Shown here in pieces: positions 36,353-45,217 of a stretch of 64,000 nucleotides of DNA. The DNA is from Dermabacter vaginalis. Lineage in GTDB: Bacteria > Actinomycetota > Actinomycetes > Actinomycetales > Dermabacteraceae. Under the pieces are notes generated by a model. It was not told the origin of the DNA and did no database searches. It saw nothing but the letters and a program-made list of their open reading frames with translations. The DNA is taken from the NCBI RefSeq assembly GCF_001678905.1, contig NZ_CP012117.1, forward strand, positions 1,612,001-1,676,000, read 5' to 3'. Each line of letters begins with the position of its first letter. Position 1 is the first letter of the stretch. The position numbers and the translations under genes are program-made.

Positions 36353-36378
36353 AAGGCCCGGCAGTACTGCCGGGCCTT
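36353..36378. terminator. Bidirectional terminator between kbl and the His-rich gene
   Basis: Perfect palindrome with arms AAGGCCCGGCAGT / ACTGCCGGGCCTT, followed by TCCTCTT rightward and TTCGC leftward. It separates two convergent units. Confidence 0.8.
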
Positions 36379-36437
36379 CCTCTTGTCGGTAGCAGCGGCT
36401 CAGGAGTCGCGCCTTCCTACGCCGCCTTCACCGCGCC

Positions 36438-36728
36438 TCAGTGCTCGTCGTAGTGACCGTCGTGTTCCGCGTGGCGGTGACCGTCGTGGACGTAGTCCAC
36501 ATGGTCCTCGTGCTGCACGGCTTCGTGGCCGCAATCTTCGCCGTGCTGGTGATCCGCAACGGTGTGCTCAGCCTGCGGCTGGTGCTCATCGTAGTGGTCG
36601 CCGTGCTCGGCGTGCAGGTGGCCATCGTGCTTGTAGTCCACGTGGTCGCCGTGCTGGACAGCCTCGTGGCCGCAGCCCGCGCCGTGGGTGTGTTCGGTAG
36701 GGGTGTGTTCAGCTTTGTGGTCAGTCAT
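36438..36728 (-). CDS. Histidine-rich metal-binding protein
   Basis: A 96-residue cytoplasmic protein that is about one-quarter His, with many Asp and Glu. Two copies of a 29-residue unit starting HEAVQH (residues 21-49 and 68-96) follow the motifs HGAGCG and HGEDCG. AAGGAG precedes the ATG at 36728, which overlaps the end of the ArsR gene by 8 bases. Probable buffering or storage of Zn, Ni or Co, controlled by that repressor; the metal is not determined. Confidence 0.75.
   Translation of the reverse strand: MTDHKAEHTPTEHTHGAGCGHEAVQHGDHVDYKHDGHLHAEHGDHYDEHQPQAEHTVADHQHGEDCGHEAVQHEDHVDYVHDGHRHAEHDGHYDEH
36441..36668 (-). repeat. Two HEAVQH repeat units of the His-rich protein
   Basis: 29-codon units at 36582-36668 and 36441-36527, separated by an 18-codon spacer. 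Identical apart from a few substitutions (GDH/EDH, YKH/YVH, HGDH/HDGH). Confidence 0.85.
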
Positions 36729-37020
36729 GGTGTTCTCCTTCTTGTGTGTGCGCCAGGGTGTCGTGGATGACGTGAGCGACGTGGGCGTCGACGATGGAGT
36801 ATCGCGTCGCTTTGCCTTCACGTTCCCCCTTCACCACGTGCACCTCGCGAAGTTTCGCGAGGTGCTGGGACACGAGCGGTTGCGAAAAACCCGTGCATTC
36901 CACGAGCTCCGTTACCGTGCACGCATGATCGGAAAGGTGCAGCACAATTTCGAGGCGTGCCGGGTTGCCGAGCGCCTTGAAAACGCGTGCTGCGTGGTCG
37001 ATCTGCGAGCTGTCTCCCAT
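36721..37020 (-). CDS. ArsR/SmtB-family metalloregulator
   Basis: About 99 residues from the ATG at 37020 (a TTG at 37032 is an alternative). The winged-helix domain is seen in RVFKALGNPARLEIVLHL, TVTELVECTGFSQPLVSQHLAKLREVHVV. The C-terminal helix carries HVAHVIHDTLAHTQEGEHHD, a His/Asp-rich alpha-5 site as in zinc- or nickel-sensing SmtB/NmtR types. The perfect palindrome just upstream is a probable operator. Metal binding should release DNA and allow expression of the His-rich protein in the same operon. Confidence 0.85.
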   Translation of the reverse strand: MGDSSQIDHAARVFKALGNPARLEIVLHLSDHACTVTELVECTGFSQPLVSQHLAKLREVHVVKGEREGKATRYSIVDAHVAHVIHDTLAHTQEGEHHD

Positions 37021-37043
37021 GGCACAAGTCAACCATAGTCATC

Positions 37044-37061
37044 AAGGTATTGCAATACCTT
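37044..37061. promoter_or_regulatory. Probable ArsR operator palindrome
   Basis: Perfect 18-base palindrome AAGGTATTGCAATACCTT, 24 bases upstream of the ArsR start. A second short inverted repeat, GGGAA-N3-TTCCC, lies at 37069-37081. Confidence 0.65.
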
Positions 37062-37097
37062 TATTTTTGGGAACTATTCCCACCCTCACTCGCACAC

Positions 37098-37517
37098 TCA
37101 CGCCGCAATGAGCGCGCACACGCCGACGGCAATTCCCGCCCACGCCGCGGCCCAGAGCACCGAGGCGAAGGTGCCAATAATGAAAAGCTCCCCCACGCGG
37201 GCCGCCTCGCGCCCCTCTTTTTCGACGCGAAGCTCCGGGTAGCGCCCGAGCCCCTTGACCGCGAGGACGACGGCAATACCGGCAGGGAACCCCGCAACGA
37301 TCGAGACATACACGGCAAGCCTCTCGAGAATCCCGATCCAACGCCCACCAGGCAGTTCCTTTTGCGCACTCATAAGAGAACCCTGCACAGCAGTCCCACG
37401 CGCCCCGCCACGATCAATACGGCGCAAGAGTGCGCGAATGGCTCGATTTCCAGCCACAGCACCACAGCCACATATTGCCAGCACGACCGCACACCAGAGA
37501 AGGTTCACCACGCCCAC
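37098..37517 (-). CDS. Small membrane protein divergent from SatD
   Basis: A 139-residue protein starting with GTG. Three hydrophobic segments are visible (residues 2-20, about 65-87, about 115-137). No motif of known function. It shares its regulatory region with the SatD-like gene, which is usually found beside a small membrane protein; the partnership is suggested by position only. Confidence 0.65.
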   Translation of the reverse strand: MGVVNLLWCAVVLAICGCGAVAGNRAIRALLRRIDRGGARGTAVQGSLMSAQKELPGGRWIGILERLAVYVSIVAGFPAGIAVVLAVKGLGRYPELRVEKEGREAARVGELFIIGTFASVLWAAAWAGIAVGVCALIAA

Positions 37518-37530
37518 AGCACCCCCATTT

Positions 37531-37567
37531 AGCTTTTCGCTAAATTCTTCGCTAATTAAGCTATAAT
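37531..37567 (+). promoter_or_regulatory. satD promoter with direct repeats, leaderless start
   Basis: TATAAT at 37562-37567 ends six bases before the ATG at 37574, so the transcript should start at or close to the initiation codon. Upstream lie two direct TTCGCTAA copies (37536-37543 and 37549-37556, 13 bases apart), framed by AGCTT/AAGCT. Confidence 0.6.
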
Positions 37568-37573
37568 CTACAC

Positions 37574-38263
37574 ATGGCAGCTCTGAAGTCTCGCGCTTAC
37601 GCCGTCGCGGTCATCGGCGACATCGTCAACTCTCGCGAGCACGACCGCACCGCACTCCACCGCACCCTCAAAGCTGCCCTCGCCACGCTCACCGAGCACG
37701 GAATCGAACCCCTCCACCCTACCGTCGGCGACGAAATCCAAGGCATCTTCGCCACGCACGGCGAGGCACTTCGCGCCACCCATCTTCTTCGCCTCCACCT
37801 TCGCGAAAGCGGCTACGACATACGCTTCGGCATCGGCGCAGGCGAGATCCGCATCGTCGATCGCGACAGCGACATCCAAGATGGCCCCGCCTGGTGGTCA
37901 GCACGAGAGGCCCTCAACCACACCGAACAGCTCGCCACCACCCCCGGATGGGCTGGCATTCGCACAGGGCTCGGCCCGGGCTCCCCCAACACAAAAGAGT
38001 CCGACGGCAGCCAAGCATCCGTCGGAACCACACCTTCACAGAAGGACGACACGCCCCCAGCACCAGCACTCTGCCACCTCATCGACGCCCACATCAGCAC
38101 CCTGAACCCCAGCACGTGCGGAACACTCCGAGGCCTTCTCGAAGGCGAACCCAACACCGAGACCGCCGCACGCCTCGGCATCTCCCCGAGCGCCAACACT
38201 CAACGCATCACCCGCCACAACCTACGCCCCCTCAAAGAAGCGATCCGCGCGACGTGGACATAG
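37574..38263 (+). CDS. SatD family protein
   Basis: A 229-residue protein. The SatD/PF16264-like N-terminal domain starts YAVAVIGDIVNSREHDR, with PTVGDEIQGIFATHGEALRATHLLRLHL (in parts) and FGIGAGEIR, and DGPAWWSAREAL completes the family pattern. The C-terminal part contains an HTH-like segment (TAARLGISPSANTQRITRHNL) behind a Ser/Thr/Pro linker. It may act as a DNA-binding regulator; biochemical role unknown. Divergent from the membrane protein gene. Confidence 0.75.
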   Translation: MAALKSRAYAVAVIGDIVNSREHDRTALHRTLKAALATLTEHGIEPLHPTVGDEIQGIFATHGEALRATHLLRLHLRESGYDIRFGIGAGEIRIVDRDSDIQDGPAWWSAREALNHTEQLATTPGWAGIRTGLGPGSPNTKESDGSQASVGTTPSQKDDTPPAPALCHLIDAHISTLNPSTCGTLRGLLEGEPNTETAARLGISPSANTQRITRHNLRPLKEAIRATWT

Positions 38264-38275
38264 ACCCCGCCCCTG

Positions 38276-38764
38276 CTACACCACCCGGACCATAATGAGG
38301 CACGGCGTATCGGCGCCCCAAAGCTCGGTTTCCTCGAGCGGAATAAAGTCAAGCGCTTCGTAAAACTTTCGTGTCGCCGCATAGCCTTCATCCGGATGAG
38401 ACCTACCGAGAGTTTTGACCTGAAGGAGCCTCACCGAGCGTTCACGGCAATGCTCCACGATCGATTCCACAAGTGCAGTCCCAACCCCGGCTCCCCTAAA
38501 CTCACGTTCTACGGCGATGAAAAAGAGATCGGCAGCGCGGTCAAAGTGGTAATCGACGAGGGCGGCGCCTCGCACACATCCGGCTTCGTCGCGAACCGTC
38601 CACGTTTCTTTCTCCCGCGCAGCCTCGATGTACTCGGCGTTCGCCTCAGGGATGCCAAACCATTCCGGCAGGCTGGCAAGGATGCGCTCAACGTCATTCG
38701 GCACCGGCGCATCGCGCCTGGCCTCCCACCTATCGGCGTGAGCCAAATCGACGGAATTGCTCAT
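38276..38764 (-). CDS. GNAT family N-acetyltransferase
   Basis: A 162-residue acetyltransferase. The acetyl-CoA site is visible in FRGAGVGTALVESIVEH; LFFIAVEREFRG and DEGYAATRKFYEALDFIPLEE complete the fold. Substrate unknown. It converges with satD. Confidence 0.88.
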   Translation of the reverse strand: MSNSVDLAHADRWEARRDAPVPNDVERILASLPEWFGIPEANAEYIEAAREKETWTVRDEAGCVRGAALVDYHFDRAADLFFIAVEREFRGAGVGTALVESIVEHCRERSVRLLQVKTLGRSHPDEGYAATRKFYEALDFIPLEETELWGADTPCLIMVRVV

Positions 38765-38883
38765 TCACACACCTTTTCCTCCGAGAGAAAAGCACAGGGC
38801 ACCGCGGTCATACACACCGCTATTGCCATCGTATCGACGCAGTCCAAGCACGACCCGCTGCAACCGAAAAAGGGAACGAAAAA

Positions 38884-38911
38884 GGCGCCCACTATGCAGA
38901 TAGTGGGCGCC
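38884..38911 (-). terminator. Terminator of tmRNA
   Basis: Perfect stem GGCGCCCACTAT / ATAGTGGGCGCC with a four-base loop, followed leftward by TTTTTCG. Confidence 0.85.
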
Positions 38912-38918
38912 CTGTTTG

Positions 38919-39286
38919 TGGAGCCGGCGGGAATCGAACCCGCGTCCGATAGTGCGAAGCCAGGGCTTCTCCGGGCGCAGTCCGCGAAATCGTTTTCTCA
39001 GCCCCAGCGCTCACACGGACACGTCGCTGACAGGCTCAGTCACTCTAAAGTGTTCACCCAACCCCGGTGACCAGGGTTGGTAGCAGTGGCCCTCTAGATG
39101 ATGGACAGGTCAGGTCGAAGGCAATCCCTGACGGTCCAGACTGCTATCGCTGATCAGGCAGCGAGAGCGAAGTCAGTGCGCTTAGGTTCGGCACTTATTG
39201 TTTTCCAGGGAGCGTTAGCGAGATAACCCTGGATCCTCGGCCCGCTTCCCCTCGCTGGACAACTACCGTCGAAACCGATCGACCCC
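38919..39286 (-). ncRNA. ssrA: Transfer-messenger RNA (tmRNA)
   Basis: About 368 bases. The 5' and 3' ends pair as in tmRNA (GGGGTCG with CGGCTCC), with GATCGGTTTCGACGG near the 5' end and the T-arm GGTTCGATTCCCGCC near the 3' end. The encoded tag, read leftward at 39154-39204, ends ...SAEPKRTDFALAA and stop, giving a degradation signal for stalled products. The exact resume codon is not settled. Its partner smpB lies directly upstream. Confidence 0.9.
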
Positions 39287-39332
39287 GTATCGGGTGGCAA
39301 CGCCCCAAAAGCGGGACGTGCCAGATAATCTG

Positions 39333-39350
39333 CACCCGCTTTTGCGGGTG
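39333..39350 (-). terminator. Hairpin between smpB and tmRNA
   Basis: Stem CACCCGC / GCGGGTG with TTTT in the loop, in the 237-base gap between smpB and tmRNA. A weak terminator or processing structure; T run absent after the stem. Confidence 0.4.
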
Positions 39351-39522
39351 GGATGCGTGCCTGATTCGCACACCCTATTCGATTATCAAAAACTCGTGCA
39401 CCAATGAGTGCAGTAGTTCAGTATACAGCCCTCAACGCGCAACACCAAGGCCTTATTCCCGGCGAGCAACCGTCGGACCCGCTTTCCTGCCGCCCGTCCA
39501 GGACGGGCGGGAGCGTGCGACG

Positions 39523-40029
39523 CTAGCTGAGCATCTCGCGCCGCCTCATCGCACGCTGTGCCTCGCGAGCATCCTGCTTCTCGCGCAAGGTCTGGCGCTT
39601 ATCCCATTCCTTCTTACCGCGTGCGAGGGCGATCTCCACCTTCGCATGCGAGCCGAGGAAGTAGATCGAGAGCGGAATGATCGTGTAGCCCTTTTCGCGA
39701 GTTTTATTCATGAGCTTCAGAATCTCGCGCTTATGCAGCAAGAGCTTGCGCTTGCGACGTGCAGCGTGATTCGTCCACGTGCCTCGCACGTACGGCGCGA
39801 TGTGCACGGCATCCATCCACACTTCGCCGTTGTCGATATAGCAGTAGCCATCAACGAGGGACGCGCCACGCTCGCGGAGCGACTTCACCTCGGTGCCCTG
39901 GAGGACCACGCCGGCCTCCCACGTCGCATCGATGTGGTAATCGTGTCGCGCCTTCTTATTTGAGGCGATGAGCTGCTTCGTGCGCTCAGGCCCCGCGGGC
40001 GCTTTCGTCTTTTCGGCCTTCTTGGCCAC
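39523..40029 (-). CDS. smpB: SsrA-binding protein SmpB
   Basis: A 168-residue tmRNA partner needed for ribosome rescue. Conserved ARHDYHIDATWEAGVVLQGTEVKSLR (in parts), the loop YCYIDNGEVWMDAVHI, and the basic tail RGKKEWDKRQTLREKQ. ATG start. Confidence 0.95.
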   Translation of the reverse strand: MAKKAEKTKAPAGPERTKQLIASNKKARHDYHIDATWEAGVVLQGTEVKSLRERGASLVDGYCYIDNGEVWMDAVHIAPYVRGTWTNHAARRKRKLLLHKREILKLMNKTREKGYTIIPLSIYFLGSHAKVEIALARGKKEWDKRQTLREKQDAREAQRAMRRREMLS

Positions 40030-40064
40030 GGCAATCCTTCCGAAGGTATCGATACAGCAACCGT

Positions 40065-41477
40065 TTAGTATCCCACAAATTTGCGGGGGTCGAGCGCCGT
40101 GCCGTCGAGGTGCGTCTCGAAATGCAGGTGGCAGCCGGTCGAAGCTCCCGTGGAGCCGACGTAACCCACGGTCTGCCCAGCATCGATCCGCTGGCCGGCA
40201 GAGACCGCGAACCCCTGAAGGTGGTGATAGGAAGTCGTGAGGATCTGACCGTTATGCAGGCCATGGCTCACGATGACCTTGTTGCCGGCGCCGCTGTTGT
40301 GAGTCGTCGCAAGGACCTTCCCCGCAGCCATCGCCCCCACGGGAGTCCCGCATGCCGCCGCATAATCCATACCCTTGTGGAGTTTGCGCGTGTGGTACAC
40401 GGGGTGGAACCTATAACCAAACATCGAGCTGCGACGGGCCGAAACCGGATCACGGAATTTTCCAGACGACGCTCCACCAGAAGAACCACCTGAGGACTTC
40501 GGCGGCGAAACCTTGCGTGGTTTTCGACGCTCGCGCCTTGCTCGACGTTCCTCCGCTTCACGCGCCTCACGGGCCTTCCGCTCCGCTTCGCGCTGGCGAG
40601 CGAGCTCCTCCTGCCGCTCTTTTTCGATAAGACGCTGAATATCCGCCTCGAGTGCGCTTGATTGCGATTCGAGTTCCGACTCGCTCGCGCGATACTTTTC
40701 TTTGAGCGTTTCGAGAGTGGCCGCCTGCGTTTTTTGCGACGTGTAGAGATTGTCGAGATCCTTCTTCGCTTGTGCCGCTTCGCTCTCGGCCTGGCGTCGT
40801 TCGGCCACCGCTATCGCTGACTTCTTTTTAAGATCCTCGATCTCGGCCCGGATGGCTTCGAGACGGTCCGCCGAGTTCACGTTCATCGCCTGCTGGCCAC
40901 GCAAATCCGTGAGCTTCGCCCCCTGTGCCTGAAGCGTAAGCCGGTAGTTCATCGTTCGATCGACGGCATCCTGCGGATTTTCCGCATTCAAAAAAATCGA
41001 CGCGGGATTCGGAGCACCCGTGCCCTTGTACGCCTCGATCGAGGCACGCGAGACGTCTTCGTTCGACTGCGAGATTTTATGTTCGCCGCTTTCGACCGCT
41101 TGGCGGATCTCGCGTTCTTCCGCCTCGGCGTCCTTGAGGCGCGCCGCCTGGCGTGCGTCCTCGGCTTTTGCAGCCTCGAGAGCTGAGCGTGCCGAGTCGA
41201 GGCGCGCTTGCGCATCGGGAATACGCGCCTCGGTTTCTGCGAGTGAAAGGTAGGCGTCAGCGAGCTCCGTATCGACTTCGTTGAGATCTTCGCGAAGTGA
41301 CGCAAGCTTTTCGTCGACGCTCTTCTTTTCTTTCTTTTTATCGTCGATACCATCGGCGAGAACGCTCTCGCCCGAGAGTGCACCCGATGTGGTGAGGCCC
41401 AGGACAGCCGCGAACGACGCGCCTTTCACGAGTGTGCGCCGAGAAAGAAACGGCTTCTTTCTCTCATCATTTGGCAT
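40065..41477 (-). CDS. Tat-exported coiled-coil M23 peptidase
   Basis: A 470-residue secreted protein. The N-terminus has a twin-arginine signal (SRRTLVKGASFAAVLGL). Residues about 60-310 form a long coiled coil (DKKKEKKSVDEKLASLRED and on). The C-terminus is a LytM/M23 domain: HKGMDYAAACGTPVGA and GCHLHFETHLDGTALDPRKF contain the zinc ligands, with the FRDPVSARRSSMFGYRFHP lead. It follows ftsE-ftsX in the same direction, like EnvC-type FtsEX partners, so peptidoglycan hydrolysis at division is the likely role. Confidence 0.88.
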   Translation of the reverse strand: MPNDERKKPFLSRRTLVKGASFAAVLGLTTSGALSGESVLADGIDDKKKEKKSVDEKLASLREDLNEVDTELADAYLSLAETEARIPDAQARLDSARSALEAAKAEDARQAARLKDAEAEEREIRQAVESGEHKISQSNEDVSRASIEAYKGTGAPNPASIFLNAENPQDAVDRTMNYRLTLQAQGAKLTDLRGQQAMNVNSADRLEAIRAEIEDLKKKSAIAVAERRQAESEAAQAKKDLDNLYTSQKTQAATLETLKEKYRASESELESQSSALEADIQRLIEKERQEELARQREAERKAREAREAEERRARRERRKPRKVSPPKSSGGSSGGASSGKFRDPVSARRSSMFGYRFHPVYHTRKLHKGMDYAAACGTPVGAMAAGKVLATTHNSGAGNKVIVSHGLHNGQILTTSYHHLQGFAVSAGQRIDAGQTVGYVGSTGASTGCHLHFETHLDGTALDPRKFVGY

Positions 41478-41490
41478 ATCGAGAACCTGC

Positions 41491-42408
41491 CTAAACCTTC
41501 AAATAACGATTGAGCGAAACGACGGACGAGCCTACGGCGAGAATAGCACCGAGAGCGAGGAGAATCGGCCCTACCCATAGAAGATCTGTCATCGACATCC
41601 GAATAAGATCAGAGCCAAGAGCCGGCTCGAGCCAACCCTCGACAAGGTATTTGATCGCGAAAGAAAGCACGCCGGTGGCGAGGGCGCCACCGATCAGCGC
41701 GGCAACCGCCCCCTCGAGAAGGAAAGGCAAGCGAATGAAAATGTTGCTTGCACCCACAAGACGCATGATCGCGATCTCTCGCCTCCGGTTCGCGACCGAC
41801 ATGCGGATCGTTGTGGCAACAAGCAACACGGCGGCGACGAGCATGACGGCTGCAAGGGAAATCGCAAAGACGGTGGATTGATTGAGAATCTTGATGAAGG
41901 GCGCGTACACCGCGAGCAGATCCGAGACATCGTCGATGCCGTCGCGCCCTCGGAAAAAGTCGACGACCGCGCTTGAGCGCTTTGCATCGGCGAGCGTGAT
42001 GTGGAAACTCACCGGCATGTCCTCGGCCGTGAAATCCTGAGCGAAACTCTCCCCACCGAACTGGGAGCGATATACCTCGAGAGCTTCCTCTTGCGAACGC
42101 TCATCCACGGTCGCAATGTACGGCCCCAAAATATCGCCTTCGAGGGCCTCACGAACCTCGGCAATCTGTGCGTCCGTCGCAGCGCCGCCGGCACATGATG
42201 TCGCCGTCGAATGCGGAGAACACATATAGACGCTAATTTGCGAGTTCTTCACGAGGATGTCTTGAAGCGCGACAATCTGCTTCTGCATGAGAAGCCCCGC
42301 TCCCACGAACGTGAGCGAAACCGCGGTCACAATGACCACGGAAATGACCATGGCGATATTGCGGCGAAGCCCGCCAAAGCTTTCCTTAATGATGTATCGC
42401 AGCCTCAT
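41491..42408 (-). CDS. ftsX: Cell division protein FtsX
   Basis: A 305-residue permease-type protein with four membrane segments: one near residue 20-42, an extracellular domain (with VYMCSPHSTATSCAGG, two Cys), then three after residue 180 in the typical MacB/FtsX arrangement. Start overlaps the ftsE stop by four bases. Confidence 0.93.
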   Translation of the reverse strand: MRLRYIIKESFGGLRRNIAMVISVVIVTAVSLTFVGAGLLMQKQIVALQDILVKNSQISVYMCSPHSTATSCAGGAATDAQIAEVREALEGDILGPYIATVDERSQEEALEVYRSQFGGESFAQDFTAEDMPVSFHITLADAKRSSAVVDFFRGRDGIDDVSDLLAVYAPFIKILNQSTVFAISLAAVMLVAAVLLVATTIRMSVANRRREIAIMRLVGASNIFIRLPFLLEGAVAALIGGALATGVLSFAIKYLVEGWLEPALGSDLIRMSMTDLLWVGPILLALGAILAVGSSVVSLNRYLKV

Positions 42409-43298
42409 GCGATCTCGCCCTCCTCACGCTCATCCGTTTCCTCAAAGGCGCGATCAAGGTCTCCCATGCGCTCGCCTTCGCTCGCGCTTTCATCAAAACG
42501 CTCATACGCCACGTCAGAAGCGCGTGCACTTCCTCCGGGGAAGGGGGCCGACGCTTGCCGCTCCCCCGCCGCGTCGCCATCGGGTACCGCTCCCGAGATC
42601 ACACTTTCATCTGCGGCCCCGCGATAGTGGCCGCGCATTTCATCGCGAACAACATGGCCATCCACAAGTTCGACAACGCGCTTACTCAAGCGATTCACCG
42701 CTTTTTCATCATGGGTGGCCATGAGCACGGTCGTGCCACGCTCATTGATATCGGCGAGAATATCCATGATGCCCTTTGCCGTCTCCGGGTCAAGGTTGCC
42801 CGTGGGCTCATCGGCAAGAAGTATCGTGGGCCGATTCACGTAGGCGCGCGCGATCGCGACGCGCTGCTGCTCACCACCGGAAAGCTCGTGGGGCAGTCGT
42901 TGACCCTTGCCTTCAAGGCCGACCATGTCGAGAACCTCAGGCACGAGCTTCTTCACCACACTGCGCGGGGTGCCGATGACTTGCAGCGCGAACTCCACAT
43001 TCTCGAAAGCAGTTTTTGTGGGCAGCAAACGAAAATCCTGGAACACCATACCGATCTCGCGGCGAAGGCGCGGAACCTTCCAGCTCGATAGCCGCGAAAG
43101 GTCCTTGCCCGCCACAAAGATCGAGCCCGACGTAGGGTTCGTTTCCTTAAGGATGAGGCGCAGCATCGTGGACTTCCCCGAGCCCGACGCCCCCACGAGA
43201 AACGCGAACTCGCCACGCTCAAATTCGAGTGACAGATCAGCAAGCGCGGGAACGCTCTTACGCTGATACGTCTTCGTCACGTGCTCGAAACGAATCAC
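42405..43298 (-). CDS. ftsE: Cell division ATP-binding protein FtsE
   Basis: A 297-residue ABC ATPase. Walker A VGASGSGKSTMLRL, signature ELSGGEQQRVAIAR, Walker B ILLADEPTGNLD, switch ATHDEKAV. Residues about 225-297 are an acidic, Gly/Ala-rich C-terminal extension absent from short FtsE proteins. Works with FtsX to transmit ATP hydrolysis across the membrane to the M23 hydrolase. Confidence 0.93.
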   Translation of the reverse strand: MIRFEHVTKTYQRKSVPALADLSLEFERGEFAFLVGASGSGKSTMLRLILKETNPTSGSIFVAGKDLSRLSSWKVPRLRREIGMVFQDFRLLPTKTAFENVEFALQVIGTPRSVVKKLVPEVLDMVGLEGKGQRLPHELSGGEQQRVAIARAYVNRPTILLADEPTGNLDPETAKGIMDILADINERGTTVLMATHDEKAVNRLSKRVVELVDGHVVRDEMRGHYRGAADESVISGAVPDGDAAGERQASAPFPGGSARASDVAYERFDESASEGERMGDLDRAFEETDEREEGEIA

Positions 43299-43546
43299 AA
43301 GTTCATCCCATCTGGGCGGGTCGACAGCACCCCTCGAAACGTCCGCGGGCGTGGCGAGGGCCAGTACGCGACCACACTAACGAGACCGCGCCTCAAATCG
43401 GCGGATTCACCCCGGTCACTCGGGTCACGTTTTGCTCAAGAATTCGTCAAGGACGTGAGAGGCGGTGTGCGAATGCGTGAAGCAGTGTGAGCTCGGCAAG
43501 CGTCGGACCCCGGCGTTACGGCGATGCGCCCACCCGGCGGGGCGGA

Positions 43547-44659
43547 TTAATCCTCCAGGCGGGACTGCTCCACGCGCCAGCGGATGCCCGCCTCGATAAA
43601 CCCATCAATGTTGCCGTCGAATACCGAACTCGGGTTGCCTTCGGAGTACTCGGTTCGCAGATCCTTGACCATTTGGTATGGATTCAGCACGTACGAGCGC
43701 ATTTGGTCGCCCCAGCTCGCCTTGATGTCTCCCGCAAGCTCCTTGCGCTTGGCGTCTTCTTCTTGCTTCTTGAGGAGCAAAAGGCGCGACTGGAGAACAC
43801 GCAACGCGGCAGCACGGTTTTGAATCTGGGACTTCTCGTCCTGCATCGACACCACAATGCCAGTGGGAATGTGAGTCATACGCACGGCCGAGTCCGTCGT
43901 GTTCACGCTCTGGCCGCCGGGACCAGAGGAACGGAACACGTCGATCTTGAGTTCGTTCTCGGGGATCTCAATGCTGTCGGTCGTCTCGATCAACGGGATC
44001 ACTTCGACCGCCGCGAATGAGGTTTGGCGGCGCCCCTGATTATCGAACGGGGAAATGCGCACGAGGCGGTGCGTACCGCCCTCGACGCTGAGCGTTCCAT
44101 ACGCGTAGGGCGCACTCACCTCGAACGTGACGGACTTAAGGCCAGCCTCTTCCGCGTAGGAAGTATCCATCACCTTCGTGGGATAACCCTTGTGTTCGGC
44201 CCACCGCAGATACATACGCAAGAGCATCTCGGCAAAGTCTGCGGCATCCACGCCGCCGGCACCCGCACGGATCGTCACGACGGCATTTCGTTGGTCGTAT
44301 TCACCGCTCAGCATCGTGCGAACCTCGAGTTCGTCGAGGGCCTTACGGATAGAGGCGAGCTCAGTTTCGGCATCCTCGGCCAGCTGCGCATCGCCTTCCT
44401 CTTCGCCAAGCTCGACCATGACCTCGAGATCATCAATACGGCTCGAAAGCTCGCTCACGCGGCGCTTTTCTGCCTGCGCGTGCGAGAGATCGGACGTCAC
44501 CTTTTGCGCTGCCTCCGGGTCATCCCACAGATCGGGGGCGGCAGCTTGCTCCTCAAGATCGGCGATCCTGGCCGTGAGGGCCTCAAGATCGGTCACCTTC
44601 TCGATCGATTCGAGGGTCGAGCGAAGGTGGGGAATTTCAGCAGAAAAATCAGAACTCAC
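43547..44659 (-). CDS. prfB: Peptide chain release factor 2
   Basis: A 370-residue RF2 that ends translation at UGA and UAA. The GGQ peptidyl-hydrolysis motif is in [25 protein letters not shown] (in parts), and the stop-codon-reading region follows. It is one continuous frame: there is no programmed frameshift. GTG start. It lies 249 bases upstream of ftsE with no obvious gene between. Confidence 0.95.
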   Translation of the reverse strand: MSSDFSAEIPHLRSTLESIEKVTDLEALTARIADLEEQAAAPDLWDDPEAAQKVTSDLSHAQAEKRRVSELSSRIDDLEVMVELGEEEGDAQLAEDAETELASIRKALDELEVRTMLSGEYDQRNAVVTIRAGAGGVDAADFAEMLLRMYLRWAEHKGYPTKVMDTSYAEEAGLKSVTFEVSAPYAYGTLSVEGGTHRLVRISPFDNQGRRQTSFAAVEVIPLIETTDSIEIPENELKIDVFRSSGPGGQSVNTTDSAVRMTHIPTGIVVSMQDEKSQIQNRAAALRVLQSRLLLLKKQEEDAKRKELAGDIKASWGDQMRSYVLNPYQMVKDLRTEYSEGNPSSVFDGNIDGFIEAGIRWRVEQSRLED

Positions 44660-44758
44660 AAAAGTCCACTCTACGCTACGAGGGCCTCGCGGGGCAGGGA
44701 CGCGGTGGTGAGGGCATGCGCCAATGCGGCATGCTCCACAGCCTCGCCACCCCTCCAG

Positions 44759-45217
44759 TCAGTGTGCGTGGGCCGACGATTGCACGCGCACGACAAGCGG
44801 AGAATCAAGTGCTCGAGAGATCCAGCCCACGAGGGGTGGATGAAGGCGCGCTTCGAGTGTAATCGTGACCTCGCCGCTCGGCGCGAGGGAGAGCGAGGCG
44901 ATGCGCATATCGCTCACACGCGAGAACTGATAAGGATACGACGCAAGGTAAGCCTGGGCGCGTTCGCGCGCTTCCTCCTCGGTGGGCGTGCGCGGATCAC
45001 CCGATGCGTCATAGAGCGTGTTTTCGCTCGTGGCTCCCGCAGCATGGAGCGCCGCACCATCGGCCACGAACTGGGCACGATTACGGTCAATCTCCACTCC
45101 GGTCACCGCAATACCAAAGGCGATCACCATGAGCACCACAACACTCACGCCGATCGTCAGGACGCTAGCGTTCCCGCGTTCTGCGCCGAGGAGCGCTGCA
45201 CCATGTTTGCATCTCAC
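44759..45217 (-). CDS. TadE-like protein (Rv3654c type)
   Basis: A 152-residue membrane protein of the Tad locus: AERGNASVLTIGVSVVVLMVIAFGIAV matches the pseudopilin-like start (in parts), with a single segment near residues 17-40 and an extracellular remainder. It may be a minor pseudopilin. GTG start overlaps the preceding stop by four bases. Confidence 0.75.
   Translation of the reverse strand: MRCKHGAALLGAERGNASVLTIGVSVVVLMVIAFGIAVTGVEIDRNRAQFVADGAALHAAGATSENTLYDASGDPRTPTEEEARERAQAYLASYPYQFSRVSDMRIASLSLAPSGEVTITLEARLHPPLVGWISRALDSPLVVRVQSSAHAH

Noticed and set aside
39487..39511. Terminator after smpB (CGCCCGTCC / GGACGGGCG)
   Set aside because: Strong stem but no T run leftward and only one base of loop; kept out as unsupported.
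43299..43546. Gene or RNA between ftsE and prfB
   Set aside because: Short frames only, no ribosome sites or conserved structure seen.
43547..44659. Programmed frameshift in prfB
   Set aside because: The RF2 frame is continuous from the start to the GGQ motif, so no in-frame UGA needs bypassing.
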